In this document: positions 16,055-24,800 of the stretch, piece by piece
How positions within the stretch are numbered: position 1 is the first letter of the stretch
Layout: every line of letters begins with the position of its first letter
Source of the DNA: Planctomycetia bacterium
GTDB lineage: Bacteria; Planctomycetota; Planctomycetia; Gemmatales; Gemmataceae
Assembly: GCA_016795185.1 (NCBI GenBank)
Contig: JAEUIF010000490.1
Coordinates: 1 to 36,132 of the forward strand
Direction of reading: 5' to 3'
Length of the DNA stretch: 36,132 bases
Made by a program: the position numbers and the translations under genes
Notes under the pieces: generated by a model
Told to the model about the DNA's origin: nothing
Database searches by the model: none
What the model saw: only the letters and a program-made list of their open reading frames with translations

Positions 16055-17171
16055 GCTACGCTCGGTGCCCTTGGTGGTGCCGCGCCCGCGCCCCCGGCCG
16101 CTCGCGATGTCGTACAACACCTGGGGAATGTCGTCCTTGTTCTTGGCGACCTTGGTGTCGTCGAGGATGAGCGGCAAGTTGTGCAGCACGGCGGCACCGC
16201 GCTCGATCCACACGCGGCTGGAGTTCCAGGTCGTCAAGGCGGCGTCGGGCGCCTGCTCGTCGGGTTTGCCCCAGCAGCTGGCCAGCGCGCAAGGTGATGG
16301 TCTTGCCCTTGCTGCTCGGGCCGCACAGGTCCACGATGAAATTCTTGACGCCCAGGATCGACAGGAGCGGCGAGGCCAGCGACGCCAGCATGACCAGCTT
16401 GACCTTGGGGTACAGAAGCGCCGGCTCGATGGCTTTGGCCCACTCCTCGAACGTCCCCTCGGCATGGAAGCCGTCGACGATCTGCTCGTCGCCGCCGTCC
16501 GCGCCCTGGAAGAAGACTTGCTGCGCGTCGGGCTGCGACTCCTCGGCGGGGCCGATGTTCGCGAATGGGTCGTCCTCGGTGGCGGCGTGGCCGTGGGCAT
16601 CGATGCCGCCGAGGAACACGCGCAGCAAGGAGCGACCCCAGAGGAAGCCGGACTTCGCGTTGTCCACCCAGCCCAGCTGCCGCCGAACCTGGATCTGCGG
16701 CAGCAAGTGCAAGTTCACGGACTCGAACTGCGCCAGGTAGTCGATCATCGGGTCGGCGTTACCGGTCGTGACCGCCAGGCCGTGGTCGGCGCGGTCAATG
16801 ATGCGGTGCTTGGCGGCGATCTCCGAGCGGGCGACGCCGTGGGTCTTCCAGTTGCCGTTGCGCTTCCAGGCCAACTCGACGGCGACGGTGTCCTCGGCGT
16901 CGTTGACCATCAGCCGGGTGATGACCAGCGGCATCGAGCAAACCCGCAGGTCCTCCTGGCCTTTGCACACCTTGGCTAGGCCGCGGGGACCGAGCAGCCA
17001 GTTCGGCGGGGTGACCGCCTGCGTCGGGACGGGTGCGTCGGGAAGCGTGGTCTGCACCAGAGCCAGGTTGACCTGCCCCGTACCAGCAGAGGCAGTCCCC
17101 TGGTTGAAGTCCTTGGTGGCGATGGCGTCCTTGACGAAGATGTCCCAGTCTTTCCTTGGCAGTCCCGGGAG
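16055..17171 (-). pseudogene. DUF927 (primase/helicase-like) gene, N-terminal part, broken
   Basis: A remnant of a mobile-element replication protein of the DUF927 type, an ATPase domain found in plasmid and phage primase-helicases. The first frame, open from codon LPGLPRKDW at 17171 and with a possible GTG start at 17057, reaches Walker A GPSSKGKTITLR. The frame is then lost near 16285 (net -2 or +1). The second frame carries WGKPDEQAPDAALTTWNSSR, the Walker B-like LPLILDDTK and DIASGRGRGRGTTKGTERS. There the MITE-like element interrupts the gene, and the remaining C-terminal part follows as the start of the chimeric transposase ORF. Frameshift, insertion and loss of its own C-terminus make function very unlikely. 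Confidence 0.82.
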
Positions 17172-17429
17172 CTACAGCCCTTTGAGGCGAGCCTTCACCT
17201 GGTTGTAGCAGCCGTTAAGAACCAGACCGCTGGCGTTGCAGTTGACGAGCGTCTGGCAGAAGTTACGCAAATGGGCGTCGAGGGCGGTCGGTGCCATGCC
17301 GGCCTGGATGCCGCCCAGTGCATTGTCGATTACTTGCTCGATAGAGAGCGTCGAATCTGTGAAAGCTGGGTTGCTGTTGTCTGGCTTCTGGGGAACGGGC
17401 GCGTTGAAAAAATTGGCTGCATTAGCCAT
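17172..17429 (-). CDS. 85-residue hypothetical protein of the mobile region
   Basis: It begins at an ATG preceded by a purine-rich GAGGTACGA. The sequence (MANAANFFNAPVPQKPDNSN at the start, GLVLNGCYNQVKARLKGL at the end) is not recognised. The DUF927 remnant continues in the same frame directly after its TAG stop, with LPGLPRKDWDIFVKDA. It may therefore be the true N-terminal part of that gene cut off by a nonsense mutation, or a short separate gene upstream. A hairpin-forming leader lies at 17468-17499. Confidence 0.5.
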   Translation of the reverse strand: MANAANFFNAPVPQKPDNSNPAFTDSTLSIEQVIDNALGGIQAGMAPTALDAHLRNFCQTLVNCNASGLVLNGCYNQVKARLKGL

Positions 17430-17467
17430 AATGATCGTACCTCAGCTAGAAATGAGGAAGCGTACTC

Positions 17468-17499
17468 AGAAGGGCTGGCCGTCGCGGGCTGGCCCTTCT
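17468..17499. terminator. Hairpin in the leader of the 85-residue gene, possible terminator
   Basis: AGAAGGGC at 17468-17475 pairs perfectly with GCCCTTCT at 17492-17499 over a 16-base loop that itself contains partly complementary GGCC/GGCT blocks. On the plus strand a short T-containing tail follows. It could be a weak terminator, or a structured 5' leader for the minus-strand gene at 17429. Confidence 0.3.
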
Positions 17500-17701
17500 C
17501 TATTTCCAGGCCGCTCACCTATTGCGGCCCGATACTCGTGTATCTCTTGCACGGCCTGGTTTTCAGGTCGTCGATGATCGTCAGGTGATCGACAAGATGG
17601 TGTGATCTGCGGTAGGCGCGGTCAGGATTGCGGCATCTGGATGGTTTGTTGATCGGCCCGTGGGCCGTGATCTGCCTGGCAACCGTGACTGCCCCAGCGG
17701 C

Positions 17702-17917
17702 TTACTTCGTGGCACCGCCCACCAGGCCGCGCGCCGCGAACTCGACGAGGGCGGCGTAAGGGACGCGCCGCGCCCGCCCGATCTTGACGTAGGCCAGCTG
17801 CCCGCCGTCCATGAGGCGGTAGAGCAGAGCCTGCGAGATGCAGAGGAAGTCGCACGCCTCGCGGATGCGCGCCAGGCCCTCGCGGCACAGGTCGCCATTC
17901 TCCTTCTCTCTTTCCAT
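17702..17917 (-). CDS. Excisionase-type helix-turn-helix protein
   Basis: A 71-residue protein with one winged HTH of the MerR/AlpA-like HTH_17 class: REACDFLCISQALLYRLMDG is the DNA-reading helix pair and LAYVKIGRARRVPYAALVEF the wing and dimer part. Such proteins direct integrase towards excision or regulate mobile-element genes. The ATG at 17917 has GGAGA seven bases upstream and is chosen over an in-frame ATG at 17989. It is divergent from the zinc-ribbon gene at 18043. Confidence 0.82.
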   Translation of the reverse strand: MEREKENGDLCREGLARIREACDFLCISQALLYRLMDGGQLAYVKIGRARRVPYAALVEFAARGLVGGATK

Positions 17918-18042
17918 CGCTTTCTCCTTCGTGCTACGGTTTTTGAAAAATCCCGTGTTATATGGAATTATAGTAGCGGCGCTGTACAATGTGAAGGAAG
18001 AATCTCCCTGGGCCGCACCTGCCGAAGTACCCCGAGGCGCCG

Positions 18043-19026
18043 ATGGACAGCACCTGGTTTTGCTTCACCTGGGACGTTCCCGCCGACGGCTATCGCTGGC
18101 TCCCGGGACGACCGATCAACCAGGGGCCGCGCTCGAAGCCAAGTCCCTACCTCACCCGCCTCACTACTTACACCGACAGCTTCCTCAACCGCCGCTACGA
18201 CGCACACCAAGTGCCGCGCAGCCTCTTCCGCACGTTCACCGACGTGCCGACGACCGAGGAGGGCATCCTGGCGTTCGCCAACGAGTACGGCGGCCTCGGG
18301 GTCGCCGAGCCGTTCCAGCCGAAGGTGAGCGACGTGACCGTGGTCGGCGAGCCACTCCAGGGCGAGCCGTTCGCGCGGTGGCAGCAGGAAATCGTGACCA
18401 TGCGCCAGTTGACGGCGCTCTGGGATTTGTGTCAGAAGAAGGACCTGGAGGGCCTCGCCCGGCACATCCGCTGGACTGACGATCATGGCCCTCGCACCGT
18501 GCGGTACAGCCATTCTTGTGGCGAACCTGATGAGGGCGAAGTTGCCGGCACTTCATCCGATGAGGTGGTGCTCGCCAGTCCTAGTCATCACCCCGAGTGG
18601 TTGGTGCAATGGTCACCGGGCGACGTGATGCTGCCGGCGCTCTTCTACCTGGCCGACGAGATCAATCAGCATCTGCACTTCCGCGAAGGCATGCGGATGA
18701 TGTGGAACCCGACGCAGAAGCAGTTGGCGCTGAGGCTGCCAGTAGGCACGCTCCGCGACCTGCTCTGGGCACAGTTTGCGGAAGCCATCGTCAGCGAGCG
18801 CAGCTTCCGCAAATGCAGGACGTGTGGGACCTGGTTCGAGCTGATGCCGGGGCTCGCCCGGACGAACCGGCTGTTTTGCAGTGAGGGTTGCCGCAGCAAG
18901 CTGTACCGCACCCGGCAAGAAGAGGCCCGTCGCCTGCACGGCGAGGGCAAGAGCGTCAAGGAGATCGCCCAGCACCTGGAGTCCGATGTCAGGACCATCA
19001 AGGGCTGGGTCTCGTCGAAGCAGTAA
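18043..19026 (+). CDS. Uncharacterised protein with C-terminal zinc ribbon and HTH
   Basis: A 327-residue protein of unknown function. The first 240 residues show no family that I recognise; they are rich in Trp and Arg and begin DSTWFCFTWDVPADGYRWLPG. A treble-clef-like zinc site C258-x2-C261-x17-C279-x3-C283 (CRTCGTWFE ... FCSEGC) follows, with a layout like CGNR-type zinc fingers. The last 35 residues contain GKSVKEIAQHLESDVRTIKG, a helix-turn-helix. It looks like a DNA-binding regulator carried by the mobile region and may act together with the two excisionase-type genes on either side. Confidence 0.72.
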   Translation: MDSTWFCFTWDVPADGYRWLPGRPINQGPRSKPSPYLTRLTTYTDSFLNRRYDAHQVPRSLFRTFTDVPTTEEGILAFANEYGGLGVAEPFQPKVSDVTVVGEPLQGEPFARWQQEIVTMRQLTALWDLCQKKDLEGLARHIRWTDDHGPRTVRYSHSCGEPDEGEVAGTSSDEVVLASPSHHPEWLVQWSPGDVMLPALFYLADEINQHLHFREGMRMMWNPTQKQLALRLPVGTLRDLLWAQFAEAIVSERSFRKCRTCGTWFELMPGLARTNRLFCSEGCRSKLYRTRQEEARRLHGEGKSVKEIAQHLESDVRTIKGWVSSKQ

Positions 19027-19213
19027 TGACTGCTCGCCCATGCCGCATTGAACCAACCGGCCCTGGAGCGGCACCAGGGCACCGTGGCCTGGGCAGCCAC
19101 CTCGATAATCCGTTCGACCCCCGCCGCTGTCCACTTCGTTGGGGTTCCTCAAGCCGCTGGCGACTCGCCAGTGGCAGCCATCCCGGACACCACCGGGCCA
19201 GCGGGGAGCCTCC

Positions 19214-19525
19214 ATGTCTCCGACTCGTCACACGCTCGAACGCATCGCCACCGCGTTGGAGCAGTTCAGTTCGGACTTTCACACCCTGACCGCCGACGTG
19301 CACCGCCTTGCCGCCGCAGTCGCACCCGACCCGGATGACCTGGTCGGCAGCCAGTATGTCGCCCGGCGTCTCGGCGTGAGCACGGTCTGGGTCGCCGAGA
19401 TGGCGCGCAAAGGCATCATCCCCAAGAGCTGCATCGTCGCGGGCACCGGGACCGGCAAGGTGTGGAAGTTCGACCGCGCCAAGATCGACCGCTGGCTCGA
19501 CGCAGGTCGGCCCGGAGCCGCTTGA
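19214..19525 (+). CDS. Excisionase-like DNA-binding protein
   Basis: A 103-residue protein with an N-terminal amphipathic helix (ERIATALEQFSSDFHTLTAD) and a C-terminal HTH_17-type domain: LVGSQYVARRLGVSTVWVAE then VWKFDRAKIDRWLD. It ends 42 bases before the integrase gene, so it is the likely recombination directionality factor of that integrase. The ATG at 19214 has GGGGAG upstream and is chosen over an in-frame ATG at 19139. Confidence 0.82.
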   Translation: MSPTRHTLERIATALEQFSSDFHTLTADVHRLAAAVAPDPDDLVGSQYVARRLGVSTVWVAEMARKGIIPKSCIVAGTGTGKVWKFDRAKIDRWLDAGRPGAA

Positions 19526-19567
19526 CGCGCGGATAGAATCGGGCGGCTGCACCGGAGGAGAAGCACC

Positions 19568-20989
19568 ATGCCGCGCAAGCCCAAGATCGAGAAGCAGACC
19601 ATCCAGGTGATCGTCAACAACAAGCCGGTGGCGGTCACACTGTTTCCGCCGACGGCCACGCGGCGCATCTGGTACGCCTACTGGCCGGGCCTGAAGTTCA
19701 GCAAGAGCACCGGGCAGACCACGCTGGCCGATGCTATCGTCGCTGCCGAGAACATGGTCAAGAACGGCGGCCAGAAGGTAACGGTGGCGGACGCCCTGAT
19801 GTCGGACGAGGAGTTCGAGGCGATCCAGCGGCGGCACTTCAGCAAGAAGACCGATCCGGCGGCCCAGGCACGGGCGGCAAAGACCTTGGAAGACTGCCTG
19901 GATGCCATCACCGCCTTTCGAGACATTACGGGTCTCAAGCCGATCACCCTGGCCACACCGGACGATTGTGAGCGCTTCCAACAACAGGCCCAAACGCTGC
20001 CGAAGAACTGGCGACAGAAGCACCTCAATAGCAAGTCAAGCGTTGGTCTACTGAGCCCAAACACGGTGCTGAAATGGTCCCGCTCCTTGCAGGCCGCCTT
20101 CGAGCGGGTCAATCGATCAGGGGGTCGTAAGTGCGTGCGGGGAGTGGTGGACCAGCAGAAGTTGCTGGGCGGCAATCCCTGGAATCAGTTCACCTGGATT
20201 GGTGGCACGAACAAGCCAATCCGTCAATTTGATCACGTTGAACTTCTGTCGCTGCTCGATCATTTCCAGAACCATTGGCCAGAAATCAGCGTGGGACCAT
20301 TGGTTGCGAAGGTGTGCCTGTGGTCTTGGAGCCGGCGTGAAGAGGTTATGAGCTTACAGTGGTCAATGTTGCGGACGGTTGACGACGAGCGTCACTTTGA
20401 AATTGAAGGCAAACGCGGCGTCAAGAAGTGGTTCCGCGTTCCGGACGGCCTGTTCGGCGAGTTGGTGAAGACAAGAAGCGACAGCCCATTCGTGTTCGCT
20501 GCTTACACCGAGCAGATCAAGCGCTACTTCGAGAACAGCAAGACCCCGGGACCGGCAAAAAACGTCGAAGGTCAGTTCAAGCCCGAAAACCTGGGCAACT
20601 GGTTTTACAAGAAGCTCGTGAAGTGGTCGCAGACACTGCCCAAGGGGAAGGCCACGATACATGTGTTCCGGAAGACGAGCTTACAGTACGCTCGTGCTGG
20701 AGAGGACGTGAATCGCCAGGTCGCGGCGGATGCCAAACTGGGCGAGGCGGTGATGACCACACACTACGTTCGGGAATCAGACGTGCAAATGCGCAACGCC
20801 AGCAATCGGACCTTCCACCGCATTCTGGCCAGCCTGCCCTCGCCGGTAGCAGCCCGCTACGGTCACGTCGAACCCCAGCGCACCGACTTGGAGAAGCGAC
20901 TGGATGAAGCCAGGACCTCGAAGAACTGGGAACTGGTGACCCGGTTGTCGAACGAGTTGATCAGATGCGGAAGAGGTACAACGGGATAG
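19568..20989 (+). CDS. Tyrosine recombinase (integrase)
   Basis: A 473-residue integrase that would recombine the element with its chromosomal site. Catalytic residues visible are an Arg in WSRREEVMSLQW (R256/R257), Lys in the beta-hairpin GKRGVKKWFRVP, the H-x-x-R box H365-VF-R368 in IHVFRKTSLQY, and the nucleophile Y400 in TTHYVRES, 32 residues after R368 as is usual. The N-terminal part (FRDITGLKPITLATPDD, KNWRQKHLNSKSSVGLLSPN) fits a SAM-like core-binding domain. GGAGGAG precedes the ATG. The gene ends 193 bases from the 3' end of a tRNA-Arg gene, a typical integration target. All active-site residues are present. Confidence 0.93.
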   Translation: MPRKPKIEKQTIQVIVNNKPVAVTLFPPTATRRIWYAYWPGLKFSKSTGQTTLADAIVAAENMVKNGGQKVTVADALMSDEEFEAIQRRHFSKKTDPAAQARAAKTLEDCLDAITAFRDITGLKPITLATPDDCERFQQQAQTLPKNWRQKHLNSKSSVGLLSPNTVLKWSRSLQAAFERVNRSGGRKCVRGVVDQQKLLGGNPWNQFTWIGGTNKPIRQFDHVELLSLLDHFQNHWPEISVGPLVAKVCLWSWSRREEVMSLQWSMLRTVDDERHFEIEGKRGVKKWFRVPDGLFGELVKTRSDSPFVFAAYTEQIKRYFENSKTPGPAKNVEGQFKPENLGNWFYKKLVKWSQTLPKGKATIHVFRKTSLQYARAGEDVNRQVAADAKLGEAVMTTHYVRESDVQMRNASNRTFHRILASLPSPVAARYGHVEPQRTDLEKRLDEARTSKNWELVTRLSNELIRCGRGTTG

Positions 20990-21011
20990 CGACGATCCGC
21001 AAGAAGCCACG

Positions 21012-21055
21012 GCGGCCAGCTCTCTGTAGAGGCAGGAAGCTGGCCGCTTTGGTTT
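21012..21055 (+). terminator. Rho-independent terminator of the integrase gene
   Basis: GCGGCCAGCT (21012-21021) pairs perfectly with AGCTGGCCGC (21038-21047) over a 16-base loop and is followed by TTTGGTTT. It lies 23 bases after the integrase stop. Confidence 0.8.
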
Positions 21056-21181
21056 CGAGTCGCAGACTTCCGAAGTCACGGTCGTGGGGCGTTCTTGTGA
21101 AATCCTGTGAAACGCCCAGCGTGAACCAAAGGCGCGATTCGCCGATCTTCCGCAAAGCATTTGGAATATAATACTTAAAAC

Positions 21182-21255
21182 TACCCCCGGCAGGATTCGA
21201 ACCTGCGACCGGCGGATTAGAAATCCGCTGCTCTATCCAGCTGAGCTACGGGGGC
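21182..21255 (-). tRNA. tRNA-Arg (anticodon TCT)
   Basis: A 74-base cloverleaf. The acceptor GCCCCCG pairs with CGGGGGT (G-U at the first pair); D arm GCTC/GAGC; anticodon stem GCGGA/TCCGC with loop TTTCTAA giving anticodon TCT (reads AGA); variable loop CGGTC; T arm GCAGG/CCTGC with TTCGAAT. CCA is not encoded. The gene is complete, and its 3' end points at the integrase gene, so it is the probable attachment site. Confidence 0.95.
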
Positions 21256-21850
21256 AAATGCTCTATTTTATTGATTAAAATTCACTTTTCTGGTTCGCGC
21301 CATTCTCTGATTTACACCCGCTACCACACCCGATCTATTCCTGCTCAAGTGGGCGGCCTGTTGCGAGCAGGCCGCCCGTGGCCACTGACGATGCTTGCAG
21401 GAGTGTCAGCAGGCCCGCACGCAATTCTACACGCGGCGCGTCCGTCCGCAAACCCGACCAGCCGTATGCCGCCTTCCCATACTTCGCCCACGCGGCCGGC
21501 GTGTGGGCCAAGAAGATCAGGGGCAAGCTGCACTACTTCGGCGAGTGGGACGATCCCGACGGCGCGCTACCCGACCCAGTCTGCGACGGGCCGCTCTGGT
21601 GGTTCGCGCGGCTGGAGGCCGCGATCGAGCGAGGCGACTACGCCGCCAAGGCGCAGGCGTGCCTGGAGTGACTCGGCGTCACCGCGACCTATCGCGGCTG
21701 GCGGCCGTGTTGTACGCGAAGGGTGCCAGCCCCCGGCAGACGTTGCAGCGGCCGCGGCAACGCCGCTGGCATCAGGACGCACTGGCGGCGACGCGCGGTG
21801 GGGGCGCGGGCGGGACGAGATGCATCTGCACCAGGCCCGGCGCGCGACTA
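21256..21850. other. Stretch beyond the tRNA holding only gene remnants
   Basis: Apart from the broken integrase-like piece listed separately, I see no gene. The DNA just after the tRNA (21256-21340) is AT-richer than the rest. The end of the stretch (21700-21850) has open frames but no recognisable protein. Confidence 0.5.
21378..21710 (+). pseudogene. Remnant of a second integrase plus a downstream small gene
   Basis: Residues reading [20 protein letters not shown] match the N-terminal arm-binding region I know from planctomycete tyrosine recombinases, but the protein then leaves the family. It continues as [20 protein letters not shown], which resembles a separate small planctomycete protein. 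An in-frame TGA at 21669-21671 interrupts that piece; the same frame continues afterwards as LGVTATYRGWRP. Two gene ends therefore appear joined by deletion and then inactivated. Confidence 0.6.
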
Positions 21851-24800
21851 CTACGGCAGCGGCGCGGCCTCCAGTTGTTTGGCCTTTTCCCGGTCGGCGT
21901 CGGCCTGGGCCTTGTCGCCCTTCGCCTCATAGCTCTTGGCACGGTTGAGATAGGCGATGGCGTAGCGCTCGTTGAGCTTGATGGCCTGGTTGAAATCTTC
22001 GATCGCCTCGTCGTGCTTCTTGTCGGCGGCCTTGGCCACGCCGCGGTTGTTCCAGGCGATGGCGAACCTCGGGCTTAGCTTGATCGCCTCGTCGTAGTCC
22101 CGCATGGCGTCGTCAAACTTCTTCTGATCGAAGTACGCCAATCCCCGGCCGTTGTAGGCGGCCGCGTAGCGTTCGTTGAGCCGGATCGCCTCGGTGAAGT
22201 CCTTGATGGCCTCGGCCGGCTTCCGCTGCTCGCGCAGGATCGTGCCGCGCTGATAGTACGCCTGGGCGTCCTTGGGGTTCAGTTGCAGCGCGCGGTCGAA
22301 ATCGCGCGCGGCGGCCACGCTATCCTCGCCCTGGTTCCGGGTCCGGTACGCCAGGCCGCGATTGAACCAGACATCCGCCGTCTTGTCGTGCAGGTCGAGC
22401 GAACGGGTGTAATCGGCGATGGCCTGGTCGAAGTCCCGCTGTGCCGCGCGGACCAGGCCCCGGCTGTTGTAGGTCGGAGCGAAATCGGGATCGAGTTGGA
22501 TGGCGCGGTCGTAGTTCTTCAAAGTCTCCGTGAAGTCGGGCTTTGGCTTCCTTCGTTCCTGGCGGTAGAGGATGTCGCCGAGGTAGTCGCACGCGGTGGC
22601 TGTCGCCGGATCGACCTTCAGGGCCCGTTCGCAGTCGGCCCGCGCTTCGTCCAGCTTGTCGAGGTGATACGCCGCCACGGCGCGCTGCAAGTAGGCATCG
22701 ACGAGACCCGGATGCTGCTTGAGGATGGCGCTGAAGTCATCCCACGCCTGGCCGTTCTCGCCGTCCGCCAGCGCTTTGCGGCCGCGCTGCCAGCGCTCGG
22801 CGACGCTCCGATCCACGCTCACCAGGGGCAGCGCCCGCGATGCCGTGCCGACGAGCACCGGCTGCTGGCTGGCTTGCTGCTCCTTGCGGGCCGTCGCGAC
22901 GGTTTCCCGAGTGACGTACTTTTCCAGTTCGCCCAGCGTCACGGTCTGGTCCTGGTTCTCATCCGCCGCGCCCAACAGGCCGTCGCGGATGAAAGCGTAA
23001 AACAGGCCGTGCCGCTGGTCGTTGAAAGTGTAGCTGCGTTCGCCCGCCGCCGCGCTGAAGTACACCGCCGCGCCTTCCGGCGTCGCTTTTTCCTGCGCGC
23101 GCAGCGGCGCTAGTTCGGCGACGCCTTCGATCCGCGAACCATCGAGCCACAGCACCTTGGCCCCGGCGGCGGATTGCTCGAACTCGCGGTAAATCTCGGC
23201 CAGTGGCACCAGAGTCGCCCGATCCGCCAGGCGCGCGCCGGCGGGACAGAAGTACGCCTCGTCGCCGTTGCGGAACTGGACGACCTGGCCGGCCAGCGCC
23301 ACCAGCACCACATCGGCCTTGTTGCGGCCGCACAGCAGGGTTTGCAGGGATTTGCGGAGGTTGGCGGCCGACGGTTGCCAGCGGGTGTCGGCCGTGCCGC
23401 GCGCTTCGGTCAGCACGGCCACATCGTCGGCGCGGAACCCGCCCACGCCCAGCGCCGCCGCCAGGGAAGCCATGTCCGACTCGGCAAAGCGGAAGGCCGG
23501 CAGTTCCTTGCCGTAGCCGCGCACGCCGACCAGCAGCGCGTAGGACCGGCCCACGGGCGGTGGAGTCGTGCCCGTCGGCCGGGTCGTCTTGTCGGTGCTC
23601 GCGCCGGTGGGGCGCGGGTCGCTGCCGCTGCGTCGTTTCAGCGCGTAGCGAAACTCCGGCGGCGACTCGCTGGTCTTGACCTCGAGGTCTTCCTCGATGA
23701 CGTGGTGATTGTCGAGCACCAGCCGTAAGCGATGCTTCCCCGGCGACAGATCGAGCTGCGCGTTCGTGGTTTGCGGTTGCTGGCGGTCGTCGATGAAGAT
23801 GGTCGCTCCCGCGGGGTCGGAGACGATCTTCACCAGCTGCCCGCCGGCCGGCGGTTCCTCATCTTCCGACAGGAAGAAGATGATCGCCGGCAGCAGGATC
23901 AGAGCGCAGAGTGGATACAGGATCCACGGGTTCTTGAGCTTGAGATTGATCCAGTCTTTCGAGAACGGCTTCGGTTCGGGGACCGTCCGGCTCGCTCCCG
24001 CCGGCCGCGCCGGCGGTGGCGGTCGAAACGGTGCGGGCGCGGGCGTCGGCGGGGTGGGCTTGGGCGGCAGCGGGTTGCGAAAATCGGCCGGCAAGCTGAT
24101 GGTCGGCTGTGTCGAACCATCCTCCGCGTCGCCGACGGCGCCGCCGATCAGCGAACCGGCGGCAGTCGCCGAGGCGGACGGCGGCGGTTCGACCAGCACC
24201 AGCGGCCGGTCTTCCAGGTCTTGCAGCGCGGCCGCCGCGCTGGCGTAGCGCTGCCCCGCTTCCTTCGCCGTCAGCTGGTCGATGACCCGCGCCAGGTCGG
24301 GCGGCAGGCCGGGAACCAATTCACCGGCGGCGGGCAGCCGTTCGCCGCGCGAACCGTGCAGCCGCAGCCAGCCCAGTTCGGGATCGACCGCATCCTTGCC
24401 GACGCCCTTGAACAGCGAATCGAAGCGCGGCCCGACCAGCAGTTCCAGGGCCGAGAAGCCCAGGCAGTAGAGATCGACGCCCGGCCCGATGGCCCCGAAT
24501 TCGCCGTTGAGTAGTTCGGGCGCGAGGTACTTCTGGCTGCCGGACGGTTTGCGGACTTCCCCGCCGACCGGAATGCCGGCGGGGTCGCTGAGCTTGACGC
24601 GGCCCTTGTCGCTGATGAGCAGGTTGCTCGGCTTGACCGCGCCGTGCAGCCGGTTCTGTTCGTGCAGGAACTGCAAGCCTTCCAGGCACTGGCGCAGGAT
24701 GCTGCGCACCAGCGGTGCCGGCAGCGCTCCCTCGGCCGCGCGGGCGGCCAGGTTGCCGGCCATCAGTTCCATGATGATCCAGCCGCGCTCTTGATCCAGG

